64,000 nt of DNA. Source: Hallerella sp964587155 (GTDB lineage: Bacteria > Fibrobacterota > Fibrobacteria > Fibrobacterales > Fibrobacteraceae). The translations under genes and the position numbers were made by a program. The stretch is from positions 1 to 64,000 of the forward strand of contig CAZPKF010000012.1 in the NCBI GenBank assembly GCA_964587155.1, read 5' to 3'. Positions 35,126 through 44,212 of this stretch are shown here, one piece after another. The notes beneath the pieces are model-generated. The model worked only from the letters and a program-made list of their open reading frames with translations, ran no database searches and had not been told where the DNA came from. Within the stretch, counting starts at the first letter, position 1, and the number at the start of each line of letters is the position of its first letter.

Positions 35126-36253
35126 ATGCCGTGGAAAGTTTTCGCTTTTATTTTTCTTGTTGTGCTTATTTATTGCATTGGCATGTGTGATTCCGATTCT
35201 TCAAAGAGCTCTTCGCGTAAGCGTGAACAGCCTACTGCGCAAATTAGCGAACCGTTCAAAGACACTTTGAATGCGCAGCAACATCGCGGAATTGATGCGT
35301 TGAAGAGTTGTCAAGCGGCACTCCGGTTTGATGACGTGATGGATTTGGATAGCGTCAAGAAAAACAAAAAAATCTTTAAGGACTCCTTTATTGAACTCCT
35401 TTGCGGTGACAATGCGGAACAGAAAATCCGCAAACAATTTGACGATTTGTGGATGATTTGGAAAACGGGGGAAGGCAATGTTTGCGCGATAGTTTCTTTA
35501 AACGGGGATTATTCGAAAGCTGGCGAAGGATTCGTTTTTGATGGCGCGGGGACGCTGCGAATCGCTTTGGAATACGCCGACAATGTTTTGAATGGAGATA
35601 TGGTTCTTTATGATAAAAATCAAAAAATGCAGGCAAAGGTTCCCTATGTCAATGGCAAGGAAAACGGCGTAGCCTATGCTTATTACCCATCAGGAAAGAT
35701 AATGTCCAAAGGCGAGTATAAAAACGGCTACCAAGAAGGACTGGAACAGGGATTTTTTGAAAACGGAGATTTGTATTCGGAGGCAAATTACAAAAGGGGA
35801 AAAATCGTTGGTTCCAAAATTCGGTACTGGAAAAAAACGGGCGCAATTCTTGCCATCATTCCGTACAAGAATGGTGTGGAAAATGGCATCGCTCAGCGAT
35901 TTTCAAAAGAAGGTCAAGTTGTTGAAGAAATCCCTTACGTTGGAGGGAAAATTAATGGAGTCTACAAGACTTATTGTCGGATGTCGGGAAACCGGTCTCA
36001 GATGACTTATAAAAACGGAATTCCGGTCAGTCAAAAGTCCTGTGTCAATGCCGAGGGTATCGTGACCAAACGAGGACTAGAATCCATGAATTGCTGTGAT
36101 GAAGAAAAAGTTCTCGCAGAGTTAAAAGACTACATCGAAGAAAATGCAAGCCGGACTGAATCGGCAATTCGAGCGATGAAGATGCCAAAGGCTTCGAAGT
36201 ATAAAGTTCGTAAAACTCTATTTACTGATGTCGTGATTCCGAAGTATGAGTGA
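35126..36253 (+). CDS. MORN-repeat (YwqK-like) protein with N-terminal membrane anchor
   Basis: A 375-aa protein. The N-terminal helix VFAFIFLVVLIYCIG anchors or exports it. The central part carries tandem MORN_2-type repeats of about 23 residues (YVNGKENGVAYAYYPSGKIMS, YKNGYQEGLEQGFFENGDLYS, YKNGVENGIAQRFSKEGQVVE and others). Proteins like this are annotated as 'YwqK family antitoxins', but function is largely unproven. GGAG lies 8 nt upstream of the ATG. It sits in a patch of decayed toxin-like genes, and its stop overlaps a small downstream frame. Confidence 0.75.
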   Translation: MPWKVFAFIFLVVLIYCIGMCDSDSSKSSSRKREQPTAQISEPFKDTLNAQQHRGIDALKSCQAALRFDDVMDLDSVKKNKKIFKDSFIELLCGDNAEQKIRKQFDDLWMIWKTGEGNVCAIVSLNGDYSKAGEGFVFDGAGTLRIALEYADNVLNGDMVLYDKNQKMQAKVPYVNGKENGVAYAYYPSGKIMSKGEYKNGYQEGLEQGFFENGDLYSEANYKRGKIVGSKIRYWKKTGAILAIIPYKNGVENGIAQRFSKEGQVVEEIPYVGGKINGVYKTYCRMSGNRSQMTYKNGIPVSQKSCVNAEGIVTKRGLESMNCCDEEKVLAELKDYIEENASRTESAIRAMKMPKASKYKVRKTLFTDVVIPKYE

Positions 36254-36525
36254 TTGGGACAGAAAAGGGTGGGCTGTCCCAAGCGCCCAAAATATTCTTG
36301 ATGCCCAACAGATGGGTTTTCACACTTCACTGGATTTTTCAATCAATGTCGGCAACGTATCGATGGTTATTTTCATGGGAATCGTTTACATCGAGGAGTT
36401 TTTCTTTTGAGGAAAACGGGATTTCTTCCATTGTTTCAAATAGAAAAAGATTTATAATTCCTTCGCATGACATAATTTGGCGAATTTCAAAGAGGGGGAA
36501 CATCTCTTTTTTATCCTTAAAATGA
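36246..36525 (+). pseudogene. Small gene broken by one frameshift after the MORN gene
   Basis: Starting at ATG 36246, inside the MORN gene's last codons, the frame reads MSDWDRKGWAVPSAQNILDAQ...VSMVIFMGIVYIEEFF and stops. Removing one T from the run near 36397 continues into FEENGISSIVSNRKRFIIPSHDIIWRISKRG...LSLK, ending at 36525. The joined product of about 92 aa looks like one ordinary small protein. Function unknown; coupling to the MORN gene suggests a related role. Confidence 0.45.
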
Positions 36526-36541
36526 AGCTAAATTTGGTACG

Positions 36542-36919
36542 ATGAAAAAGAAAATTGCATTTATCTGTGTACACAATTCCTGCCGGAGTCAAATGGCGGA
36601 AGCGTTGGGCAAGCTCTTGCGGGGGAATGACTTTGAATTTTTTTCTGCCGGAACAGAAACCAAGCCGAAAATCAATCCGGATGCGGTCCGCTTAATGAAA
36701 CGGCTTTATGGCGTCGACATGGAAGTTTCGCAATACAGCAAAACTTTTGATAAAATTCCGAACCCCGACATCCTCATTTCCATGGGATGTGACGTTGGCT
36801 GCCCACTTGTCGGCAGGGCTTTTGACGACAACTGGGAAATTTTGGATCCAACGGGAAAGTCGGATGAATTTTTTGAAGCGGTGATTCGGAAAATCGAAGA
36901 AAAAATCCGGGAATTGTAA
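36542..36919 (+). CDS. arsC: Thioredoxin-coupled arsenate reductase (ArsC, LMW-PTP fold)
   Basis: A 125-aa enzyme of the low-molecular-weight tyrosine phosphatase fold that reduces arsenate to arsenite. The P-loop is CVHNSCRSQ (residues 9-17), and the redox cysteines appear in GCDVGCP. The tail DPTGKSDEFF is characteristic of ArsC proteins rather than true phosphatases. There is no arsenite efflux pump or ArsR regulator beside it, so a general or orphan role is possible. It starts 16 bp after the frameshifted small gene. Confidence 0.85.
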   Translation: MKKKIAFICVHNSCRSQMAEALGKLLRGNDFEFFSAGTETKPKINPDAVRLMKRLYGVDMEVSQYSKTFDKIPNPDILISMGCDVGCPLVGRAFDDNWEILDPTGKSDEFFEAVIRKIEEKIREL

Positions 36920-37012
36920 AATTTGCGGGAATCGTTTGGGGAATAGTGAAATTTTCGGTCAAAGATTTTTAAGGGAGTAAAAAAACGAAAGGCGAATATG
37001 CCCGATAAAAAA

Positions 37013-37037
37013 GCCTTGCACCAAAAAGGTGCAAGGC
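37013..37037 (-). terminator. Terminator of fba
   Basis: Stem GCCTTGCACC / GGTGCAAGGC with an A-rich loop. The minus strand continues into six T residues. It is about 25 bp past the fba stop codon. Confidence 0.88.
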
Positions 37038-37061
37038 CCAAAGGAACAAATTCAAAAAGAA

Positions 37062-38075
37062 TTATTTCTGGAACGGAAGACGGTCAGCGGAGCCGAGCAC
37101 GTCGCGGTTCTTGTGCATGTACATCTTCTTGAGTTCGTCACGAGCCGGACCGAGGTACTTGCGCGGGTCAAATTCGCCCGGATTTTCGACGAAGACCTTG
37201 CGGATTGCGGCGGTCATGGCGAGACGTCCGTCAGAGTCAATGTTGATCTTGCAAACGGCGGACTTCGATGCCTTGCGGAGCTGTTCTTCGGGAATGCCGA
37301 CGGAGTTCGGAATCTTTCCACCGAATTTTTCGATTTCGCGGACATATTCCACAGGAACGGAGGAAGAACCGTGGAGAACAATCGGGAATCCCGGGAGCTT
37401 CTTTTCGATTTCTTCGAGAACGTCGAAAGCGAGCGGAGGCGGAATAAGAACGCCGTCAACGAGTTCGCACTGTTCCGGCTTGAACTTGCAACGGCCGTGG
37501 CTTGTGCCAATGGAAATGGCGAGGGAGTCGACACCGGTCTTGCTGGTGAAGTCGATGACTTCTTCCGGGCGGGTGTAGTGGGATTCTTCGGCGGCCACTT
37601 CGTCTTCAACGCCGGCGAGAACGCCGAGTTCGCCTTCAACGGTGACATAGTCGGCCTGGGAGTGAGCGTAATCGCAAACTTGCTTCGTCAGGGCGACGTT
37701 TTCGTCGTAGGGGAGGGAAGAACCGTCAATCATCACGGAAGAGAAACCGAGGTCAATGCAGGATTTGCAAAGCTCGAACGAGTTGCCGTGGTCCAAGTGG
37801 AGGCAAATTTGCGGATCGGCCAGTCCCAATTCCTTCGCGTATTCAACGGCACCCTGTGCCATGTAACGGAGAAGAGTCTGGTTCGCATACTTGCGAGCGC
37901 CCGAAGAAACCTGGAGAATCACCGGGGACTTGGTTTCAACGCAAGCCTGGATGATGGCCTGCATCTGTTCCATGTTGTTGAAGTTGTACGCCGGGACCGC
38001 ATATTGGTGCTTCATTGCGTCCGCAAACATTTCCTTGGTGTTCACCAGACCGAGAGTCTTGTAGGAAACTGCCAT
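37062..38075 (-). CDS. fba: Class II fructose-bisphosphate aldolase
   Basis: A glycolytic and gluconeogenic zinc aldolase of 337 aa. Metal ligands appear in HLDHGNS and in IGTSHGRCKF, and the phosphate-binding loop is VLHGSSSVP. The catalytic Asp lies in the LDHG block. It forms a single-gene unit with its own terminator and is divergent from clpB. Codon use is strongly biased to a few codons, consistent with high expression. Confidence 0.95.
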   Translation of the reverse strand: MAVSYKTLGLVNTKEMFADAMKHQYAVPAYNFNNMEQMQAIIQACVETKSPVILQVSSGARKYANQTLLRYMAQGAVEYAKELGLADPQICLHLDHGNSFELCKSCIDLGFSSVMIDGSSLPYDENVALTKQVCDYAHSQADYVTVEGELGVLAGVEDEVAAEESHYTRPEEVIDFTSKTGVDSLAISIGTSHGRCKFKPEQCELVDGVLIPPPLAFDVLEEIEKKLPGFPIVLHGSSSVPVEYVREIEKFGGKIPNSVGIPEEQLRKASKSAVCKINIDSDGRLAMTAAIRKVFVENPGEFDPRKYLGPARDELKKMYMHKNRDVLGSADRLPFQK

Positions 38076-38295
38076 GTTGTTACCTCTGATTGGTTGTGGC
38101 GGTGTTGCCCGCCGTTCGATATTGAACGGTCTTCAATTTAGCAAAATCCCGTCCGTTCGGCGAATGCGTTTGGCGAAAATGTGAAGAATCCCGACAAATG
38201 TCCCGAATCCCGCTAAATTTGATACTCGGAGTGTTTCAAAATGGAACGGGATGCTTTTGAAATCTCAAAATCTTGAAAATGGCGGGGAAAAACGG

Positions 38296-38311
38296 TGGCA
38301 CGCATTTTGCT
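38296..38311 (+). promoter_or_regulatory. Sigma-54 (-24/-12) promoter upstream of clpB
   Basis: The sequence TGGCAC-GCATT-TTGCT matches the RpoN consensus TGGCAC-N5-TTGCW at every position, with GG (38297) and GC (38309) exactly 12 bp apart. Transcription would start near 38322, about 35 bp before the clpB ATG. No CIRCE or sigma-32-like element is apparent in the same gap. Confidence 0.65.
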
Positions 38312-38356
38312 CAAAGTCGGATGTAAAAATTGCGAATCCATCGCAAGGAGGTTTAA

Positions 38357-40903
38357 ATGTCTGACTTTACAAATGATGCTGAAAAGATTTTGGCGAAAGC
38401 GCAGGAACTGATGGACAAAAAGTCCCATTCTTACTTGGGAGTGGTCCATTTGGCGTATGGGCTTTTGGAAGCTCCGGATGCGCGATTGAAAAATCTTTAC
38501 CGCGCCAAAAAGGCAAACGTCAAGGAAATGCTCGCAAAGCTTTCCCCGTTTCTCGATGCGGTGCCAAAACTCGCCGAGGTGAATCCCGATGCGGGTCGCC
38601 CGGACGAAGATCTTTCGCGCGTTTTGCGGGCGGCGATACAAGAGGGTAGAAAAACTTCCCAGGCGGCGAGTCCCGGGGCGATGCTAGTCTCCTTGATGCG
38701 CTTTGCGCAGGAACGCCGCGTGGCGAAAATTTTTGAAGATGCCTTGGGCAGTGCGGAAGTCGTGGAAACATGGCTTTCGGATCCGATGAGCGCTGCTGCG
38801 GTTGCCGACGAGGAATCTCCGCTCAAGCTTTATGGGCGCGAACTGGTTTCGTTGGCCGAAGAGGGTAAATTGGATCCCGTCATTGGTCGGGAAGACGAAA
38901 TTCGGCGCGTCATTTTGATTTTGTCCCGCAAGACGAAAAATAATCCCGTCTTGGTGGGGGAACCTGGAGTGGGCAAAACGGCGATTGTCGAAGGACTGGC
39001 AATGCGGATTTACAAAGGAGACGTTCCCGATGCGTTGAAGGGGAAGAAACTCTTTTCGCTTGATCTTTCCGCTTTGATGGCCGGCGCGAAATACCGCGGG
39101 GATTTTGAAGAACGTCTGAAAAGCGTTTTGACAGCGCTTGAAGAAGACGGCAACACGCTGCTGTTCATCGATGAACTCCACACGATTGTGGGAGCGGGAA
39201 AGACGGAGGGCAGCATGGATTTGGGCAACATGCTGAAACCGAAACTCGCCCGTGGAGAGCTCCATTGCATCGGGGCGACGACAACGCAGGAATACCGCCG
39301 TTATATAGAAAAGGATGCCGCGCTGGAACGCCGATTCCAACCTGTTTCCGTAAGTGAGCCGACGGAAGAAGAAGCGGTTTCTATCTTGCGCGGAGTGAAA
39401 GAAAGCTTTGAAACGCATCACGGCGTACGGATTCACGACGACGCTCTTGTCGCAGCGGTCAAGCTTTCGAACCGTTACATCGCCGACAGGTTTTTGCCGG
39501 ACAAGGCGATAGACCTTATCGATGAAGCGGCTAGCATGATCAAAACGCAATTGGATACGGTTCCCGAATCGTTGGACAATCTGCAACGCAAGGAATTGCA
39601 GTTGAAAATCGAAGAAAAGGCCTTGTCGAAAGAAACGGATGACAAAAGCAAAAAGCGCCTTGCCGAGTTGAAAGACGAATTGAGTGCGACCTCTGCCGCT
39701 GTTTCCGCCATGCAGGCGAGATGGCAAGAAAAACGTGCGAAATTCAACGAGTTGAAAGACGCCAAGGAGCGTTTGCACAAGGCGCGCGAAGAAATGGAAC
39801 AGGCCGAAGCGCGTTACGATTTGAACCGGGCGGCGGAACTCAAGTACAATACGATTTTGAAATTGGAAAAGGAAGTCGCCGCTTTGGAGTCGAAATCGCG
39901 TGAAGAATCCGAAAAGGGTGAACTTACGCAGGAAGTAACAGAAGAAACGGTTTCTCAGGTGGTCAGCCGTTGGACTGGAATTCCGGTGACGCGTCTCCGC
40001 GAGTCGGAACGGGTGAAGCTCTTGCATTTGGATGAGCGTTTGCACGAACGTGTCATTGGACAGGACGAAGCTGTTTCTGCCGTATCGGAGGCGATACTCC
40101 GCAACCGCAGTGGACTTTCGCGCGAAAACGCGCCCGTGGGAAGCTTCCTCTTTTTGGGACCGACCGGTGTCGGTAAAACGGAGCTGGCGAAAGCGCTTGC
40201 CGAAGAGCTTTTTGACAGCGAAAGCGCGATGATCCGCATCGACATGAGCGAATACATGGAAAAGCATTCTGTGTCCCGCTTGATTGGCGCGCCTCCGGGA
40301 TACGTGGGCTACGAAGAAGGCGGTCAGTTGACGGAAGCGGTTCGGACAAAGCCTTATTCCGTCGTCCTCTTGGATGAAGTGGAAAAGGCGCATCCGGATG
40401 TTTTCAACGCCCTTCTGCAAGTACTTGACGATGGGCGGCTGACAGACGGAAAGGGGCGTACGGTGAACTTCAAGAACACCATCATCCTCATGACTTCGAA
40501 CTTGGGATCCGATTTGTTTGCGAGCCCGGACAAAGATGTGACTGTTGCCGATGTGATGCCACGTCTGAAAGGATTTTTCCGCCCGGAATTTTTGAACCGG
40601 TTGGATGAAATCCTTGTGTTCAAGAGCCTTTCGAAGGACCAAATTCTGAAGATTGTGTCGTTAAAATTCGCAGACTTGGCGCGCAGGGCATCGCGCGAAG
40701 GTTTCATCGTCAATGCTTCGGAGGCGGCTCTCCGTGCCGTTGCGGAAAAATCTTACCAGCCGGAATTTGGCGCGCGTCCCATCCAGAGATTCCTCGAAAG
40801 GGAAGTCGAACGCAAACTGTCGCGTGCGATTGTTTCTGGAGCGGTAAAACCGGATGTCCCTTGCACGGTCGATTTCCAAAATGGAGAATTTGTCGTGAAG
40901 TAA
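38357..40903 (+). CDS. clpB: ClpB disaggregase
   Basis: A Hsp100 chaperone of 848 aa that extracts proteins from aggregates together with DnaK. An N-terminal Clp_N domain (residues 1-145) is followed by NBD1 with Walker A GEPGVGKT and LLFIDELHTIVGAG. The coiled-coil M domain (about residues 400-520) distinguishes ClpB from ClpA and ClpC. NBD2 has GPTGVGKTE, VVLLDEVEKAHPDVFN and the sensor MTSNLGSD. AAGGAGG lies 6 nt upstream of the ATG. A sigma-54-like promoter precedes it. A bidirectional terminator separates it from gltA. Confidence 0.95.
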   Translation: MSDFTNDAEKILAKAQELMDKKSHSYLGVVHLAYGLLEAPDARLKNLYRAKKANVKEMLAKLSPFLDAVPKLAEVNPDAGRPDEDLSRVLRAAIQEGRKTSQAASPGAMLVSLMRFAQERRVAKIFEDALGSAEVVETWLSDPMSAAAVADEESPLKLYGRELVSLAEEGKLDPVIGREDEIRRVILILSRKTKNNPVLVGEPGVGKTAIVEGLAMRIYKGDVPDALKGKKLFSLDLSALMAGAKYRGDFEERLKSVLTALEEDGNTLLFIDELHTIVGAGKTEGSMDLGNMLKPKLARGELHCIGATTTQEYRRYIEKDAALERRFQPVSVSEPTEEEAVSILRGVKESFETHHGVRIHDDALVAAVKLSNRYIADRFLPDKAIDLIDEAASMIKTQLDTVPESLDNLQRKELQLKIEEKALSKETDDKSKKRLAELKDELSATSAAVSAMQARWQEKRAKFNELKDAKERLHKAREEMEQAEARYDLNRAAELKYNTILKLEKEVAALESKSREESEKGELTQEVTEETVSQVVSRWTGIPVTRLRESERVKLLHLDERLHERVIGQDEAVSAVSEAILRNRSGLSRENAPVGSFLFLGPTGVGKTELAKALAEELFDSESAMIRIDMSEYMEKHSVSRLIGAPPGYVGYEEGGQLTEAVRTKPYSVVLLDEVEKAHPDVFNALLQVLDDGRLTDGKGRTVNFKNTIILMTSNLGSDLFASPDKDVTVADVMPRLKGFFRPEFLNRLDEILVFKSLSKDQILKIVSLKFADLARRASREGFIVNASEAALRAVAEKSYQPEFGARPIQRFLEREVERKLSRAIVSGAVKPDVPCTVDFQNGEFVVK

Positions 40904-40920
40904 AGGCGGACATGCAAAAA

Positions 40921-40943
40921 AGTCCCGGAATTTTTCCGGGACT
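40921..40943. terminator. Bidirectional terminator between clpB and gltA
   Basis: A 10-bp stem AGTCCCGGAA / TTCCGGGACT with A residues on one side and T residues on the other. It can end both the rightward clpB and leftward gltA transcripts. Confidence 0.9.
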
Positions 40944-40959
40944 TTTTTATTTGAAAAAT

Positions 40960-42249
40960 TTAACGGTTGTCTATCGGAACCCATGGACGTTCCGTGTAGC
41001 CCGTGTAAATCTGACGTGGACGGTTGATTTTCGAAAGGGGGTCGTCGTGCATTTCTTTCCAGTGCGCAATCCATCCGGGGAGACGCCCGATGGCGAACAT
41101 GACGGTGAGCATGTTTGTCGGAATTCCCATTGCGTGATAAAGGATTCCCGAGTAGAAATCGACGTTGGGATAAAGCTTCCGTTCGATGAAGTAATCGTCT
41201 TTGAGAGCGACTTCTTCGAGTTCGGACGCGATGTCCAACAGTGGGTCGTTGATGCGCTCCCTGTCGAAAATCGTGTGGACGAGGCCTTTGAGGACTTTTG
41301 CGCGGGGGTCGTAATTTTTGTACACGCGATGGCCGAATCCGTAAAGTTTGAACGGGTCCTTTTTGTCTTTGGCGCGTTCGATGACCTGCTTGACGGTGAG
41401 ACCGCTTTGATGGATTTTCATCAAAGTTTCAAGGGCAGCCTGGTTCGCACCGCCGTGGAGAGGTCCCCAAAGGGCGCAAATGCCCGCGCAAACGCTAGCG
41501 TAAAGACTCGCCTGGGAACTGCCGACCATCCGGACGGTTGACGTGGAACAGTTCTGCTCGTGGTCCGCATGGACGATAAGGAGGACGTTCAGTGCGTGGA
41601 CAAAAAGCGGATCCACGTTGTAAGGCTTAGCCTTGCTCGAAAACATCATGTTGAGGAAGTTCGAACAGTAACTCTTTTCGGCATCCGGATAGACGAACGG
41701 TTCGCCGATGCTCGCCTTGTAAGAGAATGCGGCGATGGTCCGCACTTTGGAAATGAGGCTTGCCACAGAGAGGTTGAAAGCATCCTGTTTGCTTTCGTCA
41801 TCGTAGAATCGCGGGGTGAAAAGGCCTAGCGCGTTGACGACTGCTCCGAGAATTCCCATCGGGTGCGCCGAGGGGGGCATTTCGCGGAAAAAGTTCAACA
41901 GGTTTTCGTGGATGAGTGCGTTTTCCGTAAGGAGACGGCGGAACGTGCCCAGTTGTTCGCGCGTGGGGAGTTCTCCGTAAACGAGAAGCCAGGCTGTTTC
42001 GGGGAAGGTCGTGTGTGTCGCCAAGTCTTCGATGTTGTAACCCCTGTAGCGCAAAATGCCTTTTTCGCCGTCGACGAAAGTGATTTGGCTTTTGGTGCTT
42101 CCCGTGTTGGTGTAACCGTAATCCAGGGTGACAAGTCCCGAATCCTTTCGGAGTTTCGAAATGTCAACGGCTTTTTCGTTTTCCGTTCCGGTGACAACGG
42201 GCAATTCGTAAGACTTTCCGTTGTGATTCAAGGTCGCGAAGTCGGGCAT
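40960..42249 (-). CDS. gltA: Citrate synthase
   Basis: A type I (hexameric-type length, 429 aa) citrate synthase, the first step of the TCA cycle. It has the CoA/citrate blocks HADHEQNCSTSTVR, WGPLHGGANQA with the first catalytic His, KLYGFGHRVYKNYDPRA with the second His, and NVDFYSGI with the catalytic Asp. A perfect AAGGAGG lies 5 nt upstream of the ATG, at the end of the preceding aminotransferase gene, so the two form an operon. Confidence 0.95.
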   Translation of the reverse strand: MPDFATLNHNGKSYELPVVTGTENEKAVDISKLRKDSGLVTLDYGYTNTGSTKSQITFVDGEKGILRYRGYNIEDLATHTTFPETAWLLVYGELPTREQLGTFRRLLTENALIHENLLNFFREMPPSAHPMGILGAVVNALGLFTPRFYDDESKQDAFNLSVASLISKVRTIAAFSYKASIGEPFVYPDAEKSYCSNFLNMMFSSKAKPYNVDPLFVHALNVLLIVHADHEQNCSTSTVRMVGSSQASLYASVCAGICALWGPLHGGANQAALETLMKIHQSGLTVKQVIERAKDKKDPFKLYGFGHRVYKNYDPRAKVLKGLVHTIFDRERINDPLLDIASELEEVALKDDYFIERKLYPNVDFYSGILYHAMGIPTNMLTVMFAIGRLPGWIAHWKEMHDDPLSKINRPRQIYTGYTERPWVPIDNR

Positions 42250-42258
42250 GGAACCTCC

Positions 42259-43557
42259 TTATTTGGATGTGAAATCGAGAATGGCGTGGTAAACGTTGTC
42301 GAACAGCTTCGGCAACTTTTCGGTGGGAACGGCGGAGAAGGCTATCCGGAGAAGCCCACTCAGCATGATGGTTCCCGTGCTGTATTTTTCGAGCAGGTGG
42401 ACGCGGACCGATTCCGCATCGATTCCCTTGGGTCGCACACACATAAAGTAACCGCTGTTGAACGGCATTGGGTCGAACGCCTGGGCGTATTCCGGATGTT
42501 CGGCGAAAGTCTTCCGAATGATGTCGTAACGCTTTTTGAGCACGGCATACTTCGCTTCTTTTTCTTGGACGTATTCCGGGCTGTTGTATGCTTCGAGGAG
42601 AATCCGTTGCGAAATGTTCGGCGCATTGGAAATGTTGCCGCGAATAGCGCCGGCGGCCTTGCTTTCGAGCGCTTTGAGCTGTTCGGGCGAAGCGCCTTTG
42701 AATCCGAAGGTGATGAATCCGACGCGGAAGCCCCACACATAGTCTTCTTTTGTGGGACCGTCGAGTTTGACCGCCAAAATGTTGGGGTGGGCGTCAACGA
42801 GCTGGGCGAAAAGGGATTCGCGGGAAACGCCGTCTTCGTAAACAAGTCCGAAATAGGCGTCGTCCAAGAGTGCGACGATTTTGTTGCCTTTTTCTGCGGC
42901 GCGGACCAAAATTTCGGTGATTTTTTCCGCTTCTTCCCTTGTCGCCGTGTATCCCGTGGGATTGTTCGGGAAATTCAACAGGAGGACTTTTTTCCCGATG
43001 CCGTCTTTTTCTATTGCCGCTTCCAGGGCTTCGGTGTCGAAACCGCCATTTTTGAACGTGTTGTAGGTTTGGATTTTTGCGCCGTAGGCGTTTTCAAAAA
43101 CCAGTTCGTAATTGTCCCAGTAAAGGTCCGGGAGGAGGACTTTGTCGCTTGGGTCGAGGAAAAGGTATGCCGCCATGGAAATGGCGTGGGTCAGTGCAGC
43201 GGAAACCACCGGGCGCGAAAAGTTCTTGTCTTTGAGGCTCGGATTTTTTCGGATGATTTGGGCTTTCCAGGCGTCTCGCAAGTCCGGATTCCCATAACTT
43301 GGCGCATAGAGGAACGTTTGCTTGGGCAAGTTCAGGGATTTTTGCACACAGGGAAGGACAAGGGGCGTTCCATCGTCTTCGAGAGCTGTGCCAATGGTCG
43401 CGTTGATGTCTTTTCCTTTCGCTTCGCCGCCTTGGCCCAAAATGCCCTTGCTGGGGAAAAAGATGGCTTTCCCCTTTTGGGAAAACATTTGGAGGATGGA
43501 AGCACCGTTCGCAGAGAGAGCTTCGTTGAGTGCTTCGGCGAGAGGATTGAAATTCAT
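42259..43557 (-). CDS. Class I/II aminotransferase (PLP-dependent)
   Basis: A 432-aa fold-type I aminotransferase. PLP-binding features include NFPNNPTGYT, DDAYFGLVYED, and the Schiff-base region VKLDGPTKEDYVWGFRVGF with the lysine in GPTKED. Substrate specificity (aspartate, aromatic or branched-chain) cannot be settled by eye. Pairing with citrate synthase suggests a link to 2-oxoglutarate/glutamate chemistry, which is only inference. The start MNFNPLAEAL is used; 11 upstream codons precede the ribosome site region. Confidence 0.85.
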   Translation of the reverse strand: MNFNPLAEALNEALSANGASILQMFSQKGKAIFFPSKGILGQGGEAKGKDINATIGTALEDDGTPLVLPCVQKSLNLPKQTFLYAPSYGNPDLRDAWKAQIIRKNPSLKDKNFSRPVVSAALTHAISMAAYLFLDPSDKVLLPDLYWDNYELVFENAYGAKIQTYNTFKNGGFDTEALEAAIEKDGIGKKVLLLNFPNNPTGYTATREEAEKITEILVRAAEKGNKIVALLDDAYFGLVYEDGVSRESLFAQLVDAHPNILAVKLDGPTKEDYVWGFRVGFITFGFKGASPEQLKALESKAAGAIRGNISNAPNISQRILLEAYNSPEYVQEKEAKYAVLKKRYDIIRKTFAEHPEYAQAFDPMPFNSGYFMCVRPKGIDAESVRVHLLEKYSTGTIMLSGLLRIAFSAVPTEKLPKLFDNVYHAILDFTSK

Positions 43558-43651
43558 AATGACGTCCTTGTGGAATTTTCCGGGTGGCAAAGATAAAAAA
43601 ATGGCGGAAAAAGGAAAGAGACATCTCCCTTGAAATTTGCGGAATTCAGGG

Positions 43652-44212
43652 CTATTCGTCTGAAAGGATTTGGCGCAATTCGTCTGCCGCTTTTTCCAAA
43701 TTGTCGTTGATTATCGTATGCTCGTATTTGCCGTGCTCGTTGGCGAATTCAATTTCTTTTTTGGCGTTGTGCAGGCGTAACGCAATGACTTCTTCGGAAT
43801 CGGTGGCGCGGTGGCGCAAACGCTCCTCCAGAACGGTTAACGACGGAGGGAGAATCAAAATGCCGACTGCTTCCGGGTAGACTTTGTCGAAGTTGATTTT
43901 GCCAAAAACGTCTAGGTCAAAGAGAACGCGCTTTCCGTCGGCGAGCATTTTTTCGACGAAGCTTTTCGGCGTGCCGTAAAAATTCCCATGGACTTCGTTC
44001 CATTCGACTAGGGCGTTCTCTTCTATCATCTTTTGAAATTCTTCGCGGGTCTTGAAAAAGTAGTGCACGCCGTCGATTTCGCCTTCCCGAGGCTTTCGGG
44101 TTGTCGCCGAAATGGAATAAACCATGTCGGGAAACTCCCGAATGACGCTGTCTTTCAAAGTCGTTTTTCCCGCTCCGGAGGGAGCGCTGATGACGAACAG
44201 GCTGTGTTTCAT
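43652..44212 (-). CDS. gmk: Guanylate kinase
   Basis: A 186-aa nucleotide kinase converting GMP to GDP. The P-loop is SAPSGAGKTTL, and the GMP-binding stretch is YSISATTRKPREGEIDGVHYFF. DLDVFGKINF and the lid region RLRHRATDSEEVI follow. Its ATG overlaps the stop codon of the upstream glycosyltransferase (ATGA), so the longer upstream frame is rejected. It is the third gene of an operon with two envelope glycosylation genes. Confidence 0.94.
   Translation of the reverse strand: MKHSLFVISAPSGAGKTTLKDSVIREFPDMVYSISATTRKPREGEIDGVHYFFKTREEFQKMIEENALVEWNEVHGNFYGTPKSFVEKMLADGKRVLFDLDVFGKINFDKVYPEAVGILILPPSLTVLEERLRHRATDSEEVIALRLHNAKKEIEFANEHGKYEHTIINDNLEKAADELRQILSDE

Noticed and set aside
38076..38356. 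CIRCE or sigma-32 promoter for clpB
   Set aside because: No TTAGCACTC-N9-GAGTGCTAA palindrome or clear CTTGAA/CCCCAT pair; only the sigma-54-type element stands out.
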